A stretch of 64,000 nucleotides of DNA from an uncultured Oscillospiraceae bacterium (GCA_944387065.1 CALXDM010000002.1:248001-312000), one strand, 5' to 3'; positions 8,683 to 18,466 are shown, counted from the stretch's first letter. Made by a program: numbers and translations. Notes: a model not told the origin generated them from the letters alone.

Positions 8683-9012
8683 TCACTGATTGGGCACCAC
8701 CGCGAAGAATTCCAGGGGCTCGCTCCCGGTGTTGATCAGGCTGTGGGTGTGCCCCTTGGGACAGTAGTGGCAGTCCCCCGGCCCCAGCTGCTCCACCCCG
8801 CCGTCATACAGGGCCCTGCCCGTGCCGGACAGGATATACACCGTCTCGCTGCTGGTCTCATGGGTATGCAGGCCGATGGACGCTCCGGGCTCCAACACAC
8901 CGCGCATGATCTTGCCCAGCGCGTCCACCCGCAGCTGGGCCCGGACGGCTTTTTCTCCCCCCATAAAGTTGGGCATCACCTGTACCTCCATCTTTGAAAA
9001 CTCCAGCTTCAT
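8683..9012 (-). CDS. Small cupin-domain protein
   Basis: 109 aa, a single conserved-barrel cupin. Motif 1 is the GxxxxxHxHxxxEx6G pattern (GASIGLHTHETSSETVYILSGTG) and motif 2 is GDCHYCPKGHTHSLINTG, so a metal centre is likely. The substrate is not inferable. The ATG follows AAGGAGGGG; an in-frame upstream extension has no ribosome site and overlaps the neighbouring gene. Confidence 0.85.
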   Translation of the reverse strand: MKLEFSKMEVQVMPNFMGGEKAVRAQLRVDALGKIMRGVLEPGASIGLHTHETSSETVYILSGTGRALYDGGVEQLGPGDCHYCPKGHTHSLINTGSEPLEFFAVVPNQ

Positions 9013-9041
9013 GCCATCCCCTCCTTCCGTTCCCCGCCTGG

Positions 9042-9218
9042 TCAGCGGAACTGATTTTGCCCTTCGTCGTAGGCGTATCCTATGGCTGCCAGCTTTTCGC
9101 ACAGCGCCGCCCGGTCCGCGCCCAAGTCCTGGCACAGCTGATCCAGGCCGGCATAGCGGTCCCGCAGGCGGGTGTTGACAAAGCTGAGCAGGATGGCCGG
9201 GTCTTGGGGCAGCGGCAT
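9042..9218 (-). CDS. DUF4250 small protein
   Basis: 58 aa beginning MPLPQDPAILLSFVNTRLRD, the DUF4250 pattern of Clostridia, with the conserved SVNT/LRD and IGYAYDEGQNQF ending. Predicted all-helical and cytoplasmic; function unknown. GGAAAGGAG precedes the ATG. It lies between alaS and the cupin gene on the same strand. Confidence 0.85.
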   Translation of the reverse strand: MPLPQDPAILLSFVNTRLRDRYAGLDQLCQDLGADRAALCEKLAAIGYAYDEGQNQFR

Positions 9219-9321
9219 CGTCAACACTCCTTTCCGTGGGTTGGGACCCGCACCCCCGGGCCAGGTATGGGAAAGGCCTCCTGCGGAGCGCCGGGGGCCA
9301 ACCCTTCCCTCCCCCTGGCTC

Positions 9322-12006
9322 TCACTCGGCCAGCTTGCCGGCCACCACGTTGTCCACCGCGGCCAGCGCGTCGTCCAGCTTGAGCAGGTCGGAGCCGCCT
9401 CCCATGGCCGTGTCTGGCTTTCCGCCCCCCCGGCCGCCACAGATGGGGGCAATGGCCTTGATGATATCCCCTGCCTTGACCCCCTGTTCCACCGCCTGCT
9501 TGCCGCAGGCGGCCAGGAAGGTGATCTTTTCCCCGTTGGCCGCGGCCAGCACCGCCACCAGGGTGGGATCCTTTTCCCGGAGGAAATCTCCCATCTTCCG
9601 CAGCCGGTCCCCATCCGCCTCGGCCACCGTGGCGGTGAGCACCTTCAGGCCGCCCACGTCATGGGCGGAGATGAGGAAGCGCTCGGCCTGGCTAACCGCC
9701 TCCCGGGCCTGGAAGCGCTCCACCGCCTGGTGCAGCTGGCGCATCTCGCCCATGACCGCCTCCGCCTTCTCCCGCAGCTCCCCCGGCTTGGCCTTCAGGG
9801 CCGCGGCGGCCTGGAAGATCAGCTCCTGGTTGCGGTTCATCACCTCCAGGGAGGCCTTGCCGGTGGTGGCCTCAATGCGGCGCACCCCGCTGGCCACGGA
9901 GAACTCGCTCTGGATGTGGAACACTCCCACCTTGGCGGTGTTATCCAGGTGGGTGCCGCCGCACAGCTCCACAGAGTACCCCTCCCCCATGTCCACCACC
10001 CGGACAATGTCGCCGTACTTCTCTCCAAACAGGGCGATGGCCCCGCTTCGCTTGGCCTCCTCCAGGCCCATCAGCTTGGTCTGCACATCATAGCCGTCCA
10101 GCACCGCCTGGTTGACCATGGCGCTGACCTGGCCCAGCTCCTGGGCGGTCAGGGCGGAAAAGTGGGTGAAGTCAAAGCGCAGCCGGTCGGCCTCCACCAG
10201 GGAGCCGGCCTGGTGGACATGCTCCCCCAGTACCTCCCGCAGGGCCTTGTCCAGCAGGTGGGTGGCCGAGTGGGCCCGCATGACAGCCCGGCGCCGCTCC
10301 TGGTCGATGGCGGCGGTGACGGTGTCCCCCAGCCGGAGCGTCCCCTTAGCGAGCCGCCCGTAGTGCATATACTTGCCGCCCTTGTTCTTCTGCACGTCGC
10401 TGACCTCAAACAGGCAGCCGTCCTCTCCAGCCTGTGCAAGGGTGCCGTGGTCGGCCACCTGACCGCCCATCTCAGCGTAAAAAGGCGTCTTGTCCAGCAC
10501 CACGATGGCCTCCACGCCGGGCATGAGGGCCTCGGCCTGCTCGTTCTCCACCACCAGGGCCACCACCCGGGCGCCGGTGCTGGCGTGCTCGGTGTAGCCC
10601 ACAAACTCGGTCTCAGGCACGTCCTTGCCAAACTCCACCCCGGCCCAGCCCAGGTCGCCCAAGGCCTCCCGGGCCTTGCGGGCCCGCTGGCGCTGCTCGT
10701 CCATGAGCTTGTGAAACGCCTCCTGATCCAGCTCCATCCCCTGCTCGGCCACCATCTCCAGGGTCAGGTCGATGGGGAAGCCATAGGTGTCGTACAGCTT
10801 GAAGGCGTCCGCCCCGGAGAACACCTTTTCGCCCTTGGCCTGGTGGGCGGCCAGCATCTCGCCAAAGATCTTCAGCCCGCCGTCGATGGTCTTGGCAAAG
10901 TTCTCCTCCTCCACCCGGATGACCTTGGTGATATAGTCCTGGCGCTCCCGCAGCTCGGGGTAGTGGCCCTCGTTCTCGCCGATGACGGTGTCGCACACCT
11001 GGTACAGGAAGGGCTCGTCCACCCCCAGCAGCTTGCCGTGACGGGCGGCCCGACGCAGCAGGCGGCGCAGCACATAGCCCCGGCCCTCGTTGGAGGGCAG
11101 CACCCCGTCGCAGATCAGGAAGGTGGCCGAGCGGATGTGGTCGGTGATCACCCGCAGGGACACGTCCTTGTCCTGGCTCTGGCCGTAGTGGGCCCCGGTG
11201 ATGGACGAAACCTTGGCGGTGATGTTCATCACCGTGTCCACATCGAACAGGGAGGGCACGTTCTGGCACACGCAGGCCAGCCGCTCCAGCCCCATGCCGG
11301 TGTCAATGTTCTTCTGCTTCAGCTCGGCATAGTGGCCCTCCCCGTCGTTGTCAAACTGGGAGAACACCACGTTCCACACCTCGATATACCGGTCGCAGTC
11401 GCAGCCCACGGTGCACCCCGGCTTATCACACCCCCACGCGGCCCCCCGGTCGTAGTAGATCTCGGAGCAGGGGCCGCAGGGGCCCGAGCCGTGCTCCCAG
11501 AAGTTGTCCTCCTTGCCGAACCGGAAGATCCGCTCAGGGGGAACGCCGATCTCATCCCGCCAGATGGCAAAGGCCTCCTCGTCGGCGGGGGTGGTCTCGT
11601 CGCCGGCAAACACCGAGGGGTAGAGCCGCTCCGGATCCAGGCCCACCCACTCATCGCTGGTGAGAAACTCCCAGGCCCAGGCAATGGCCTCGTGCTTGAA
11701 GTAATCCCCGAAGGAGAAGTTGCCCAGCATCTCAAAATAAGTGCCGTGGCGGGCGGTCTTGCCGATGTTCTCAATGTCGCCGGTGCGGATGCACTTCTGG
11801 CAGGTGGTCACCCGGCGGCGGGGGGGCTCCTGCTCCCCGGTGAACCAGGGCTTCATGGGGGCCATGCCCGAGTTGATGAGCAGCAGGGACGCGTCGTTCT
11901 GAGGGATGAGGGAAAAGCTGGGCAGGCGCAGGTGGCCTTTCGTCTCAAAAAACCTCAGGAACATCTCCCGCAGCTGGTTCAGCCCAAAGGGCTTGGGATC
12001 TTTCAT
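9322..12006 (-). CDS. alaS: Alanyl-tRNA synthetase
   Basis: 894 aa. Class II catalytic core at the N-terminus (motif 2 around KCIRTGDIENIGKTARHGTYFEMLGNFSFGDYF), a tRNA recognition region, the editing domain with HSATHLLDKAL and CGGTHLDNT zinc-binding motifs, and the C-terminal DHHA1/C-Ala domain ending near GGRGGGKPDTAMGGG. It charges tRNA-Ala and clears mischarged Ser/Gly. The start is MKDPKP: the GGAGGAG ribosome site lies just after an earlier in-frame ATG, which rules the latter out. Regulated by the T-box leader upstream. Confidence 0.97.
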   Translation of the reverse strand: MKDPKPFGLNQLREMFLRFFETKGHLRLPSFSLIPQNDASLLLINSGMAPMKPWFTGEQEPPRRRVTTCQKCIRTGDIENIGKTARHGTYFEMLGNFSFGDYFKHEAIAWAWEFLTSDEWVGLDPERLYPSVFAGDETTPADEEAFAIWRDEIGVPPERIFRFGKEDNFWEHGSGPCGPCSEIYYDRGAAWGCDKPGCTVGCDCDRYIEVWNVVFSQFDNDGEGHYAELKQKNIDTGMGLERLACVCQNVPSLFDVDTVMNITAKVSSITGAHYGQSQDKDVSLRVITDHIRSATFLICDGVLPSNEGRGYVLRRLLRRAARHGKLLGVDEPFLYQVCDTVIGENEGHYPELRERQDYITKVIRVEEENFAKTIDGGLKIFGEMLAAHQAKGEKVFSGADAFKLYDTYGFPIDLTLEMVAEQGMELDQEAFHKLMDEQRQRARKAREALGDLGWAGVEFGKDVPETEFVGYTEHASTGARVVALVVENEQAEALMPGVEAIVVLDKTPFYAEMGGQVADHGTLAQAGEDGCLFEVSDVQKNKGGKYMHYGRLAKGTLRLGDTVTAAIDQERRRAVMRAHSATHLLDKALREVLGEHVHQAGSLVEADRLRFDFTHFSALTAQELGQVSAMVNQAVLDGYDVQTKLMGLEEAKRSGAIALFGEKYGDIVRVVDMGEGYSVELCGGTHLDNTAKVGVFHIQSEFSVASGVRRIEATTGKASLEVMNRNQELIFQAAAALKAKPGELREKAEAVMGEMRQLHQAVERFQAREAVSQAERFLISAHDVGGLKVLTATVAEADGDRLRKMGDFLREKDPTLVAVLAAANGEKITFLAACGKQAVEQGVKAGDIIKAIAPICGGRGGGKPDTAMGGGSDLLKLDDALAAVDNVVAGKLAE

Positions 12007-12126
12007 GGGTATCTCCTCCATATCTCATATTCTGAGGGGCGTTGTCCCATCCGCGCCCGCTGCCGGGGCATCCCTGGCACGCAAATGGGGGTCCGCTCTC
12101 CGGCCCCTGTGTTCCATGACATTCCA

Positions 12127-12360
12127 ACAAAAAAGCCCTCACCCGGCTCAGGGGCGGGGGCAAAGCCTCCGCGGTACCACCCTGATTATCCCCAGGCAAG
12201 GGACATCTCACGCCATCGGGTAACGGGGATGGGCCGGCCCGGTCGTCCCGGGCAGCTGGTGAAGTGGCGTGTCCGGCCGTCTCTGCCGAGGGCTTCCACC
12301 GTCCCCTCTCGCTCTTGGCCCCGTGCCGGACTTGGCTTCGTCAGTGCTTTTCGCTGTTCC
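12127..12360 (-). ncRNA. T-box riboswitch (tRNA-Ala sensing) of alaS
   Basis: The invariant T-box AGGGTGGTACCGCGG is read leftward at 12169-12183. It is followed by a GC-rich terminator hairpin (12135-12161) and UUUUUU (12129-12134). The long 5' stem I region contains the AGCGAGAGGGGACGGTGGAAGC-like distal element. A GCC alanine codon at 12266-12268, followed by A, is a candidate specifier; this is inference and needs folding. Uncharged tRNA-Ala would stabilise the antiterminator and raise alaS expression. Confidence 0.93.
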
Positions 12361-12388
12361 ATTCTACCACAGTTTCCACCGTTGTCAA
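12361..12388 (-). promoter_or_regulatory. Promoter of the T-box/alaS transcript
   Basis: Leftward TTGACA (12383-12388), a 16-bp spacer, TAGAAT (12361-12366). Confidence 0.75.
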
Positions 12389-12425
12389 GTCCAGCCCTCA
12401 TGGAAAACGGCGCGGGCGGCGGGGA

Positions 12426-14822
12426 TTACCCCACCGCCCGGCGGCTGTCCGCAAAGGCCTTGATCTGGCTCAGCCCAGCCAAGGTCACAGCCTGTCCCCT
12501 CTCCTGGGCCACCAGGGTGGGGGCCTGGCGCACCCCATATTGGGCAGCCAGCTCGGGGCACTCCTGGGCCGGTATCTCCCGATAGGAGAGCCCCGCCCCC
12601 TCCAGCACGGCCCGGGCCAGCTTGCAGTTGGGGCAGGATGGGGAGGTGAACAGCAGGGCCTCCCCGGGCGGAAGCGGGGCATCAGGCTGGTCCTGAGCCG
12701 CTGGATCCCCCTGGGCCGCCGGGCCACCGGACGGGGCCGGGCGGTTCAGGTAGGAGCTGCCCAGGCGGTAGACCTTGCGGTCCCGGAACTCCTGGGCCTT
12801 GCCCTCGTTCCAGTTTTTCACCGGCCGGTAGTAGCCGGTGATGCGGCTGTACACCTCTGTACCTGCCCCGCAGATAGGGCAGGTTTGCTGCTCCCCAGCC
12901 AGGTAGCCGTGGTCCTTACACACGGAATAGGTGGGGGACAGGGTGTAATAGGGCAGCTTATAGTGCTGGGCGATCTTCCGCACCAGGGCGGCGGCCGCCT
13001 GCCAGTCGGGCAACTTCTCCCCCAGAAAGGCGTGGAACACCGTGCCCGAGGTGTACCGGGTCTGGAGCTCATCCTGCACATCCAGGGCGGAGAAGAGATC
13101 GTCGGTATAGCCCACGGGCAGGTGGGAGGAGTTGGTGTAGTAGGGGGTGCCGTCGTCGTTGGCGGTGCGAATATGGGGGTAGCGCTCCCTGTCGTGCTTG
13201 GCAAAGCGGTAGGCGGTGGACTCGGCGGGGGTGGCCTCCAGATTGTACAGGTCGCCGTACTGCTCCTGGTAGTCGGACAGGCGCTGGCGCATATGGTCCA
13301 GCACCTGAGCGGCAAAGCGCTGGGTGTCCGGGTGGGTCAGGTCGGCCCCCAGCCACTTGGCGTTGAGCCCCACCTCGTTCATGCCCACCAGGCCAATGGT
13401 GGAGAAGTGGTTGTCAAAGCTGCCCAGATAGCGCCGGGTGTAGGGGTACAGCCCGGCCTGCATCAGCTTGGTGATGACGGTGCGCTTGGTCTTGAGGGAG
13501 CGGGCGGCCAGATCCATCAGCCGGTCCAGCCGCCGGTAGAAGTCCCCCTCATCCGAGGCCAAGTAGGCGATACGGGGCAGGTTGACGGTCACCACCCCCA
13601 CGCTGCCGGTGGACTCCCCCGAGCCGAAGTAGCCCCCCGACTTCTTGCGCAGCTCCCGCAGGTCCAGGCGCAGACGGCAGCACATGGAGCGCACGTCGGA
13701 GGGCTCCATATCCGAGTTGATGTAGTTGGAGAAGTAGGGGGTGCCGTACTTGGCGGTCATCTCAAACAGCAGGCGGTTGTTGTCCGTCTCGCTCCAGTCA
13801 AAGTCCTGGGTGATGGAATAGGTTGGGATGGGGTACTGGAAACCCCGGCCGTTGGCATCCCCCTCCAGCATGATCTCCAGAAAGGCCCGGTTGACCATGT
13901 CCATCTCCCGCTTGCAGTCGCCGTAGGTGAACGCCATCTCCCGGCCGCCCACGATAGCGGGCAGGTTTTCCAAGTCCCGGGGCACCGTCCAGTCCAAGGT
14001 GATGTTGGAGAAGGGGGCCTGGGTGCCCCAGCGGCTGGGGGTGTTCACCCCGTAGACAAAGCATTGGATGCACTGCTTGACCTCTTCCTGGGACAGGTTG
14101 TCCACCTTGACGAAGGGGGCCAGATAGCTGTCAAAAGAGGAAAAGGCCTGGGCCCCCGCCCACTCGTTTTGCATGATGCCCAAAAAGTTCACCATCTGAT
14201 TGCACAGGGTGGACAGGTGCTTGGCCGGGGCGGAGGTGATCTTGCCGGGAATGCCCCCCAGCCCCTCCTGGATCAGCTGCTTCAGGCTCCAGCCGGCGCA
14301 GTAGCCGGTGAGCATGGACAGGTCGTGGATGTGGATGTCCGCGTCCCGGTGGGCGGCGGCCACCTCCGGGTCATAGATCTCGCTGAGCCAGTAATTGGCG
14401 GTGATGGCCCCGGAGTTGGACAGGATCAGCCCCCCCACCGAGTAGGTGACGGTTGAGTTCTCCTTCACCCGCCAGTCGCTGCTGCCCAGGTAGTTGTCCA
14501 CCAGCTCCTTGTAGTTGAGCAGGGTAGCGCCCACACCGCGCACCTTCTCCCGCTGCCGACGGTAGAGGATGTAGGCCTTGGCCACGTCGGCGTAGCCCGC
14601 CTGGCTGAGCACCGTCTCCACGCTGTCCTGGATGTCCTCCACGCTGATCCGCCCTGCCTGGATCTTGGGTTCAAAGTCCGCGCTCACCCGCAGGGCCAGC
14701 AGATCCATCACCTGGGGATGGCTCTGCCTGCCCGCCGCAGCAAAGGCCTTGGCCATGGCTCCGCGGATCTTGTCCAGCTCAAAATGAACCACGCAGCCGT
14801 CCCGCTTGATCACCTCATACAT
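12426..14822 (-). CDS. nrdD: Anaerobic (class III) ribonucleoside-triphosphate reductase with C-terminal thioredoxin-like domain
   Basis: 798 aa. An ATP-cone at residues 1-90 (MYEVIKRDG...KIRGAMAKAF) precedes the glycyl-radical catalytic domain and a C-terminal zinc/radical segment: CKDHGYLAG...CPICG, then SRITGYYRPV, whose Gly carries the radical. Beyond residue 720, after a Pro/Ala linker, a thioredoxin/glutaredoxin-like domain is fused (LFTSPSCPNCKLARAVLE, CxxC redox pair), probably a built-in reductant. It makes dNTPs without oxygen. The start follows GGAGG; a promoter with two NrdR boxes lies upstream. The activase NrdG is encoded just upstream on the same strand. Confidence 0.96.
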   Translation of the reverse strand: MYEVIKRDGCVVHFELDKIRGAMAKAFAAAGRQSHPQVMDLLALRVSADFEPKIQAGRISVEDIQDSVETVLSQAGYADVAKAYILYRRQREKVRGVGATLLNYKELVDNYLGSSDWRVKENSTVTYSVGGLILSNSGAITANYWLSEIYDPEVAAAHRDADIHIHDLSMLTGYCAGWSLKQLIQEGLGGIPGKITSAPAKHLSTLCNQMVNFLGIMQNEWAGAQAFSSFDSYLAPFVKVDNLSQEEVKQCIQCFVYGVNTPSRWGTQAPFSNITLDWTVPRDLENLPAIVGGREMAFTYGDCKREMDMVNRAFLEIMLEGDANGRGFQYPIPTYSITQDFDWSETDNNRLLFEMTAKYGTPYFSNYINSDMEPSDVRSMCCRLRLDLRELRKKSGGYFGSGESTGSVGVVTVNLPRIAYLASDEGDFYRRLDRLMDLAARSLKTKRTVITKLMQAGLYPYTRRYLGSFDNHFSTIGLVGMNEVGLNAKWLGADLTHPDTQRFAAQVLDHMRQRLSDYQEQYGDLYNLEATPAESTAYRFAKHDRERYPHIRTANDDGTPYYTNSSHLPVGYTDDLFSALDVQDELQTRYTSGTVFHAFLGEKLPDWQAAAALVRKIAQHYKLPYYTLSPTYSVCKDHGYLAGEQQTCPICGAGTEVYSRITGYYRPVKNWNEGKAQEFRDRKVYRLGSSYLNRPAPSGGPAAQGDPAAQDQPDAPLPPGEALLFTSPSCPNCKLARAVLEGAGLSYREIPAQECPELAAQYGVRQAPTLVAQERGQAVTLAGLSQIKAFADSRRAVG

Positions 14823-14910
14823 ACCTGATCCCTCCTGATCACTCTGGATGCGCTCTGCCTCCGGGCGGTGGCCCGGCGGGGACTGCCCCCCCTTCGGCCT
14901 GGTATCTATG

Positions 14911-14939
14911 ATCTTATCATGCGGCTCCACTTTTGTCAA
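14911..14939 (-). promoter_or_regulatory. Sigma-A promoter of nrdD
   Basis: Leftward TTGACA (14934-14939), a 17-bp spacer, TAAGAT (14911-14916). The -35 box lies inside the downstream NrdR box. Confidence 0.8.
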
Positions 14940-14981
14940 TATATTGTGTTATTTTATGTTTAGTTCCTCTATATTTTGTGT
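14934..14981 (-). promoter_or_regulatory. Tandem NrdR boxes
   Basis: Two matches to the NrdR box acaCwAtATaTwGtgt: ACACAATATATTGACA (14934-14949) and ACACAAAATATAGAGG (14966-14981). They are exactly 32 bp apart, three helical turns, the usual spacing for NrdR pairs. Overlap with the -35 box implies repression when dATP/ATP-loaded NrdR binds. Confidence 0.85.
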
Positions 14982-15000
14982 TTTGTCTCCAATTCCTCCC

Positions 15001-15690
15001 TCACACGCCCCGCAGTTCCACCCGCTCCACGAAAGGGGCCACCAGCTGGGCGAAGCCCTCCAACTCCTGCCGGTCAAAGCCGGACAGGCCAGGGCAGAGC
15101 ACGGTGTCCCGGGGGGTGAAGTTCTGGATATAGTACCGGCGCGCCCCCCGGATCCAAGCCCCCAGCTCCCGAAAGGCTTCCCCATCGTGGAACTGGCGCA
15201 CGGCGGTGGTGCGCAGCTCATAGTCCACCCTGCCCCCCAACAGCCAGTCCAGGCTGGCCCGGATGGGGGCCAGGTCCAGCCCGGGCGCTCCGGTGGTCTG
15301 GGGGTAGCGGCTGGGGCTGTTCTTCACGTCCATGGCCACATAGTCCACCAGCCCCCGCTCCCACAGCCCGGCCAGCCGCTGCGGGTGGGCGCCGTTGGTG
15401 TCCAGCTTCACCGGATAGCCCAGGTCCTTGATCTCCTCCAGCAGGTTGTCCAGGCCGGGGTGCAGCAGGGGCTCTCCCCCAGTCAGGCACACCCCGTCCA
15501 GCAGGCCCTGGCGCTTTTGCAGAAAGTCCAGCAGCTCCCGCTGGGTCATGGCCGGGGGAAAGGGCCCCTCCAGCAGCCGGGCATTGTGACAGTAGGGGCA
15601 GCGGAAGTCACACCCCCCCAGAAACACCGTGCAGGCCACCTTGCCCGGCCAGTCCAGCAAGGTCATGCTCTGTAAGCCCTGAATGTCCAT
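15001..15690 (-). CDS. nrdG: Anaerobic ribonucleotide reductase activating protein (radical SAM)
   Basis: 229 aa. The CDFRCPYCHN motif (CxxxCxxC) binds the 4Fe-4S cluster and SAM; LTGGEPLL is the conserved GGE motif. It generates the glycyl radical on NrdD. At 229 aa it is somewhat longer than E. coli NrdG and close to the pyruvate-formate-lyase-activase-like NrdG form common in Clostridia. GGGAGGG precedes the chosen ATG. It is encoded ahead of nrdD, yet the NrdR-controlled promoter lies between the two, so the genes can be transcribed separately. Confidence 0.93.
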   Translation of the reverse strand: MDIQGLQSMTLLDWPGKVACTVFLGGCDFRCPYCHNARLLEGPFPPAMTQRELLDFLQKRQGLLDGVCLTGGEPLLHPGLDNLLEEIKDLGYPVKLDTNGAHPQRLAGLWERGLVDYVAMDVKNSPSRYPQTTGAPGLDLAPIRASLDWLLGGRVDYELRTTAVRQFHDGEAFRELGAWIRGARRYYIQNFTPRDTVLCPGLSGFDRQELEGFAQLVAPFVERVELRGV

Positions 15691-15802
15691 CCCCGTCCCT
15701 CCCCGGTCCAAGTTTGCCCCCATTCTATGCCCTGCCAGGCCATGCGTCAAGAGCGCGGCGGGGGTTCAACCCATAGGACGAGGGATTTCGCCTCCCAAAG
15801 AG

Positions 15803-15830
15803 AGGACGCCGCCCGATGGGGCGGCGTCCT
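15803..15830 (-). terminator. Terminator of clpB
   Basis: Perfect 12-bp stem AGGACGCCGCCC (15803-15814) with complement (15819-15830) and GATG loop; leftward it is followed by CTCTCTTTG. Confidence 0.7.
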
Positions 15831-15871
15831 TTCCACACAGGACTGGTTGCAGATTTCGAGATGGCAGACGG

Positions 15872-18466
15872 TTACCGGATCACCAGCTCGTCCCCCTGGG
15901 CGTCCACCGTGAGGGTGGTGTCGGGAGCCGCCTCGCCGGCGATGATCCGCCGGCCCACCAGGTTCTCCACCGTGTGCTGGAGATACCGGCGCAGGGGTCG
16001 GGCGCCGTACATGGGGTCGTAGGCCGCGTCCAGGATCTGTTCCTTGGCCTGCTGGGTGAGCTCCACCCGCAGGCGTTTGTCCGCCAGGCGGCGGTTGAGG
16101 CCGGCCAGCATCAGGTCGATGATGTGGAAGATGTTGTCCCGGGTCAGCGGCTTGTAGAACACGATCTCGTCCAGCCGGTTGAGAAACTCCGGCCGGAAGG
16201 ACTGGCGCAGCAGCTGATCCACCTGCTCTTTGGCCTGCTGGCTGATCTCCCCGTCGGAGCCAATGCCGTCCAGTAGATACTGGCTGCCCAGGTTGGAGGT
16301 GAGGATGAGGATGGTGTTCTTGAAGTCCACCGTGCGGCCTTGACTGTCTGTAATTCTTCCATCATCTAATACTTGTAGTAGTACATTGAACACGTCGGGG
16401 TGGGCCTTCTCCACCTCGTCGAAAAGCACCACACTGTATGGGTGGCGGCGCACCGCCTCGGTGAGCTGGCCGCCCTCCTCGTAGCCCACATATCCGGGCG
16501 GCGCGCCGATGAGGCGAGACACGGAGAACTTCTCCATATACTCGCTCATGTCGATGCGCACCAGGTTGCGCTCACTGTCAAACAGCGCCTCGGAGAGGGT
16601 CTTGGCCAGCTCGGTCTTACCCACACCGGTGGGGCCCAGGAACAGGAACGAGCCGATGGGCTTGTCCGGGTCGGCGATGCCCGCCCGGCTTCTCAAAATG
16701 GCCTCGCTCACCAGGCGCACCGCCTCGTCCTGGCCCACCACCCGCCGGTGGAGAATGTCCTCCAAGTGCAGCAGCTTCTCCCGCTCCCCCTCCATGAGCT
16801 TGGCCACAGGGATGCCCGTCCACCGCTCCACGATGCGGGCGATCTCCTCTTCGGTGACCTTGTCCCGCAGCAGGGTGTCCTCCTTGGACTGGGCGGCGTA
16901 CCCCTCCTGCTCCTCCAGCTGTTTCTTGAGGCCGGGGATGGTGCCATACTGTAACTCCGCCGCCTTGTTCAGATCGTACTCCCGCTGGGCCTTCTCCAGC
17001 TCAGCGTTGGCTGCCTCCAGCTCCTGGCGCAGCTTTTGCACCTTGCCAATGGCGTTCTTCTCGTTCTCCCACTTGGCCTGTCCGGCGTGAAACTGATCCC
17101 GCAGTTCGGCCAGCTCCCGCTGGATGTCGGCCAGGCGGGCCTTGGACAGCTCATCGTCCTCCTTCTTCAAGGCAGCCTCTTCGATCTCGTGCTGGACGAT
17201 CTTCCGGGAGATCACATCCAGCTCGGTGGGCATGGAGTCCATCTCGGTGCGGATCAGGGCGCAGGCCTCGTCCACCAGGTCGATGGCCTTGTCGGGCAGG
17301 AAGCGGTCGGTGATATAGCGGTTGCTCAAGGTGGCCGCAGCCACGATGGCCCCGTCGGTGATCTTCACCCCGTGGAACACCTCATAGCGTTCCTTCAGCC
17401 CCCGCAAGATGCCAATGGCGTCCTCCACCGTGGGCTCGTTGACCATCACGGGCTGGAAGCGCCGCTCCAGGGCCGCGTCCTTCTCAATATACTGCCGGTA
17501 CTCGTTCAGGGTGGTGGCCCCGATGCAGTGCAGCTCCCCCCGGGCCAGCATGGGCTTGAGCAGGTTGCCCGCGTCCATGGCCCCCTCGGTCTTACCCGCG
17601 CCCACGATGGTGTGCAGCTCGTCGATGAACAGGATGATCCTGCCCTCCGACTTCTTCACCTCATTGAGCACAGCCTTCAGCCGTTCCTCAAACTCGCCCC
17701 GGTACTTGGCCCCCGCGATGAGCGCCCCCATATCCAGGGCGAAGATGGTCTTGTCCCGCAGACCCGCGGGCACGTCCCCCTTGACGATGCGCTGGGCCAG
17801 CCCCTCGGCAATGGCGGTCTTACCCACCCCCGGCTCGCCGATGAGCACGGGGTTGTTCTTGCTCTTCCGGGACAGGATGCGGATGACGTTGCGGATCTCG
17901 TCGTCCCGACCGATGACCGGGTCCAGCTTGTTCTGCCGGGCCCGCTCCACCAGGTCAGAGCCGTACTTCTTCAGCGCCTCATAGGTCTCCTCCGGATTAT
18001 CTGAGGTCACCCGCTGGCTGCCCCGCAGGGCGGCCAGGGCCTGCATGACCCCCTCCCGCTCCACCCGGTAGGTCTGGAACAGGGACTTTAACGGCCCCTC
18101 CGCCGTGTCCAGCAGGGCCAACAGGAGATGCTCCACCGAGACGTACTCGTCCTTCATGCCGGCGGCGATGGAGACAGCGGCGTTCAACGCCTTGTCCACC
18201 CCGCTGGAGACATACACCTTGTCCGCCTCCCGGCCAGAGCCGGACACCTTGGGCAGCTTCTCCACCTCATGGCGGACGGCAGCCTGGAAGGACTCCACGG
18301 TCAGCCCCATATTGGCCAGCAGCTGTGGAATAAAGCCCTCCTGCTGCTCCACCAGGGCGCAGAGCAGATGGGGCTGTTCGATCTGCTGGTTGCCGTGCTC
18401 CACCGCCAGGGCCTGGGCGGCCTGGACGGCCTCCAGCGACTTCTGGGTCAATTGATTCAGGTTCAT
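15872..18466 (-). CDS. clpB: ATP-dependent disaggregase ClpB
   Basis: 864 aa, full length. N-terminal Clp_N repeats (1-145), first AAA+ module with Walker [10 protein letters not shown] near 205, a long coiled-coil middle domain (about 405-525) that is the ClpB hallmark, second AAA+ module with GPTGVGKTE near 605, and a C-terminal D2-small domain. It rescues aggregated proteins with DnaK. GGGAGGG precedes the ATG, and a CIRCE operator lies about 100 bp upstream, implying HrcA heat-shock control. Oddity: codons for [15 protein letters not shown] (about 16343-16390) are almost all A/T-ending, unlike the rest of the gene. Confidence 0.97.
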   Translation of the reverse strand: MNLNQLTQKSLEAVQAAQALAVEHGNQQIEQPHLLCALVEQQEGFIPQLLANMGLTVESFQAAVRHEVEKLPKVSGSGREADKVYVSSGVDKALNAAVSIAAGMKDEYVSVEHLLLALLDTAEGPLKSLFQTYRVEREGVMQALAALRGSQRVTSDNPEETYEALKKYGSDLVERARQNKLDPVIGRDDEIRNVIRILSRKSKNNPVLIGEPGVGKTAIAEGLAQRIVKGDVPAGLRDKTIFALDMGALIAGAKYRGEFEERLKAVLNEVKKSEGRIILFIDELHTIVGAGKTEGAMDAGNLLKPMLARGELHCIGATTLNEYRQYIEKDAALERRFQPVMVNEPTVEDAIGILRGLKERYEVFHGVKITDGAIVAAATLSNRYITDRFLPDKAIDLVDEACALIRTEMDSMPTELDVISRKIVQHEIEEAALKKEDDELSKARLADIQRELAELRDQFHAGQAKWENEKNAIGKVQKLRQELEAANAELEKAQREYDLNKAAELQYGTIPGLKKQLEEQEGYAAQSKEDTLLRDKVTEEEIARIVERWTGIPVAKLMEGEREKLLHLEDILHRRVVGQDEAVRLVSEAILRSRAGIADPDKPIGSFLFLGPTGVGKTELAKTLSEALFDSERNLVRIDMSEYMEKFSVSRLIGAPPGYVGYEEGGQLTEAVRRHPYSVVLFDEVEKAHPDVFNVLLQVLDDGRITDSQGRTVDFKNTILILTSNLGSQYLLDGIGSDGEISQQAKEQVDQLLRQSFRPEFLNRLDEIVFYKPLTRDNIFHIIDLMLAGLNRRLADKRLRVELTQQAKEQILDAAYDPMYGARPLRRYLQHTVENLVGRRIIAGEAAPDTTLTVDAQGDELVIR

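Noticed and set aside
9172..12585. 1137-codon open frame opposite alaS
   Set aside because: Covers alaS, its T-box and part of nrdD in antisense; His/Gly/Leu-rich composition is typical of GC-driven shadow frames.
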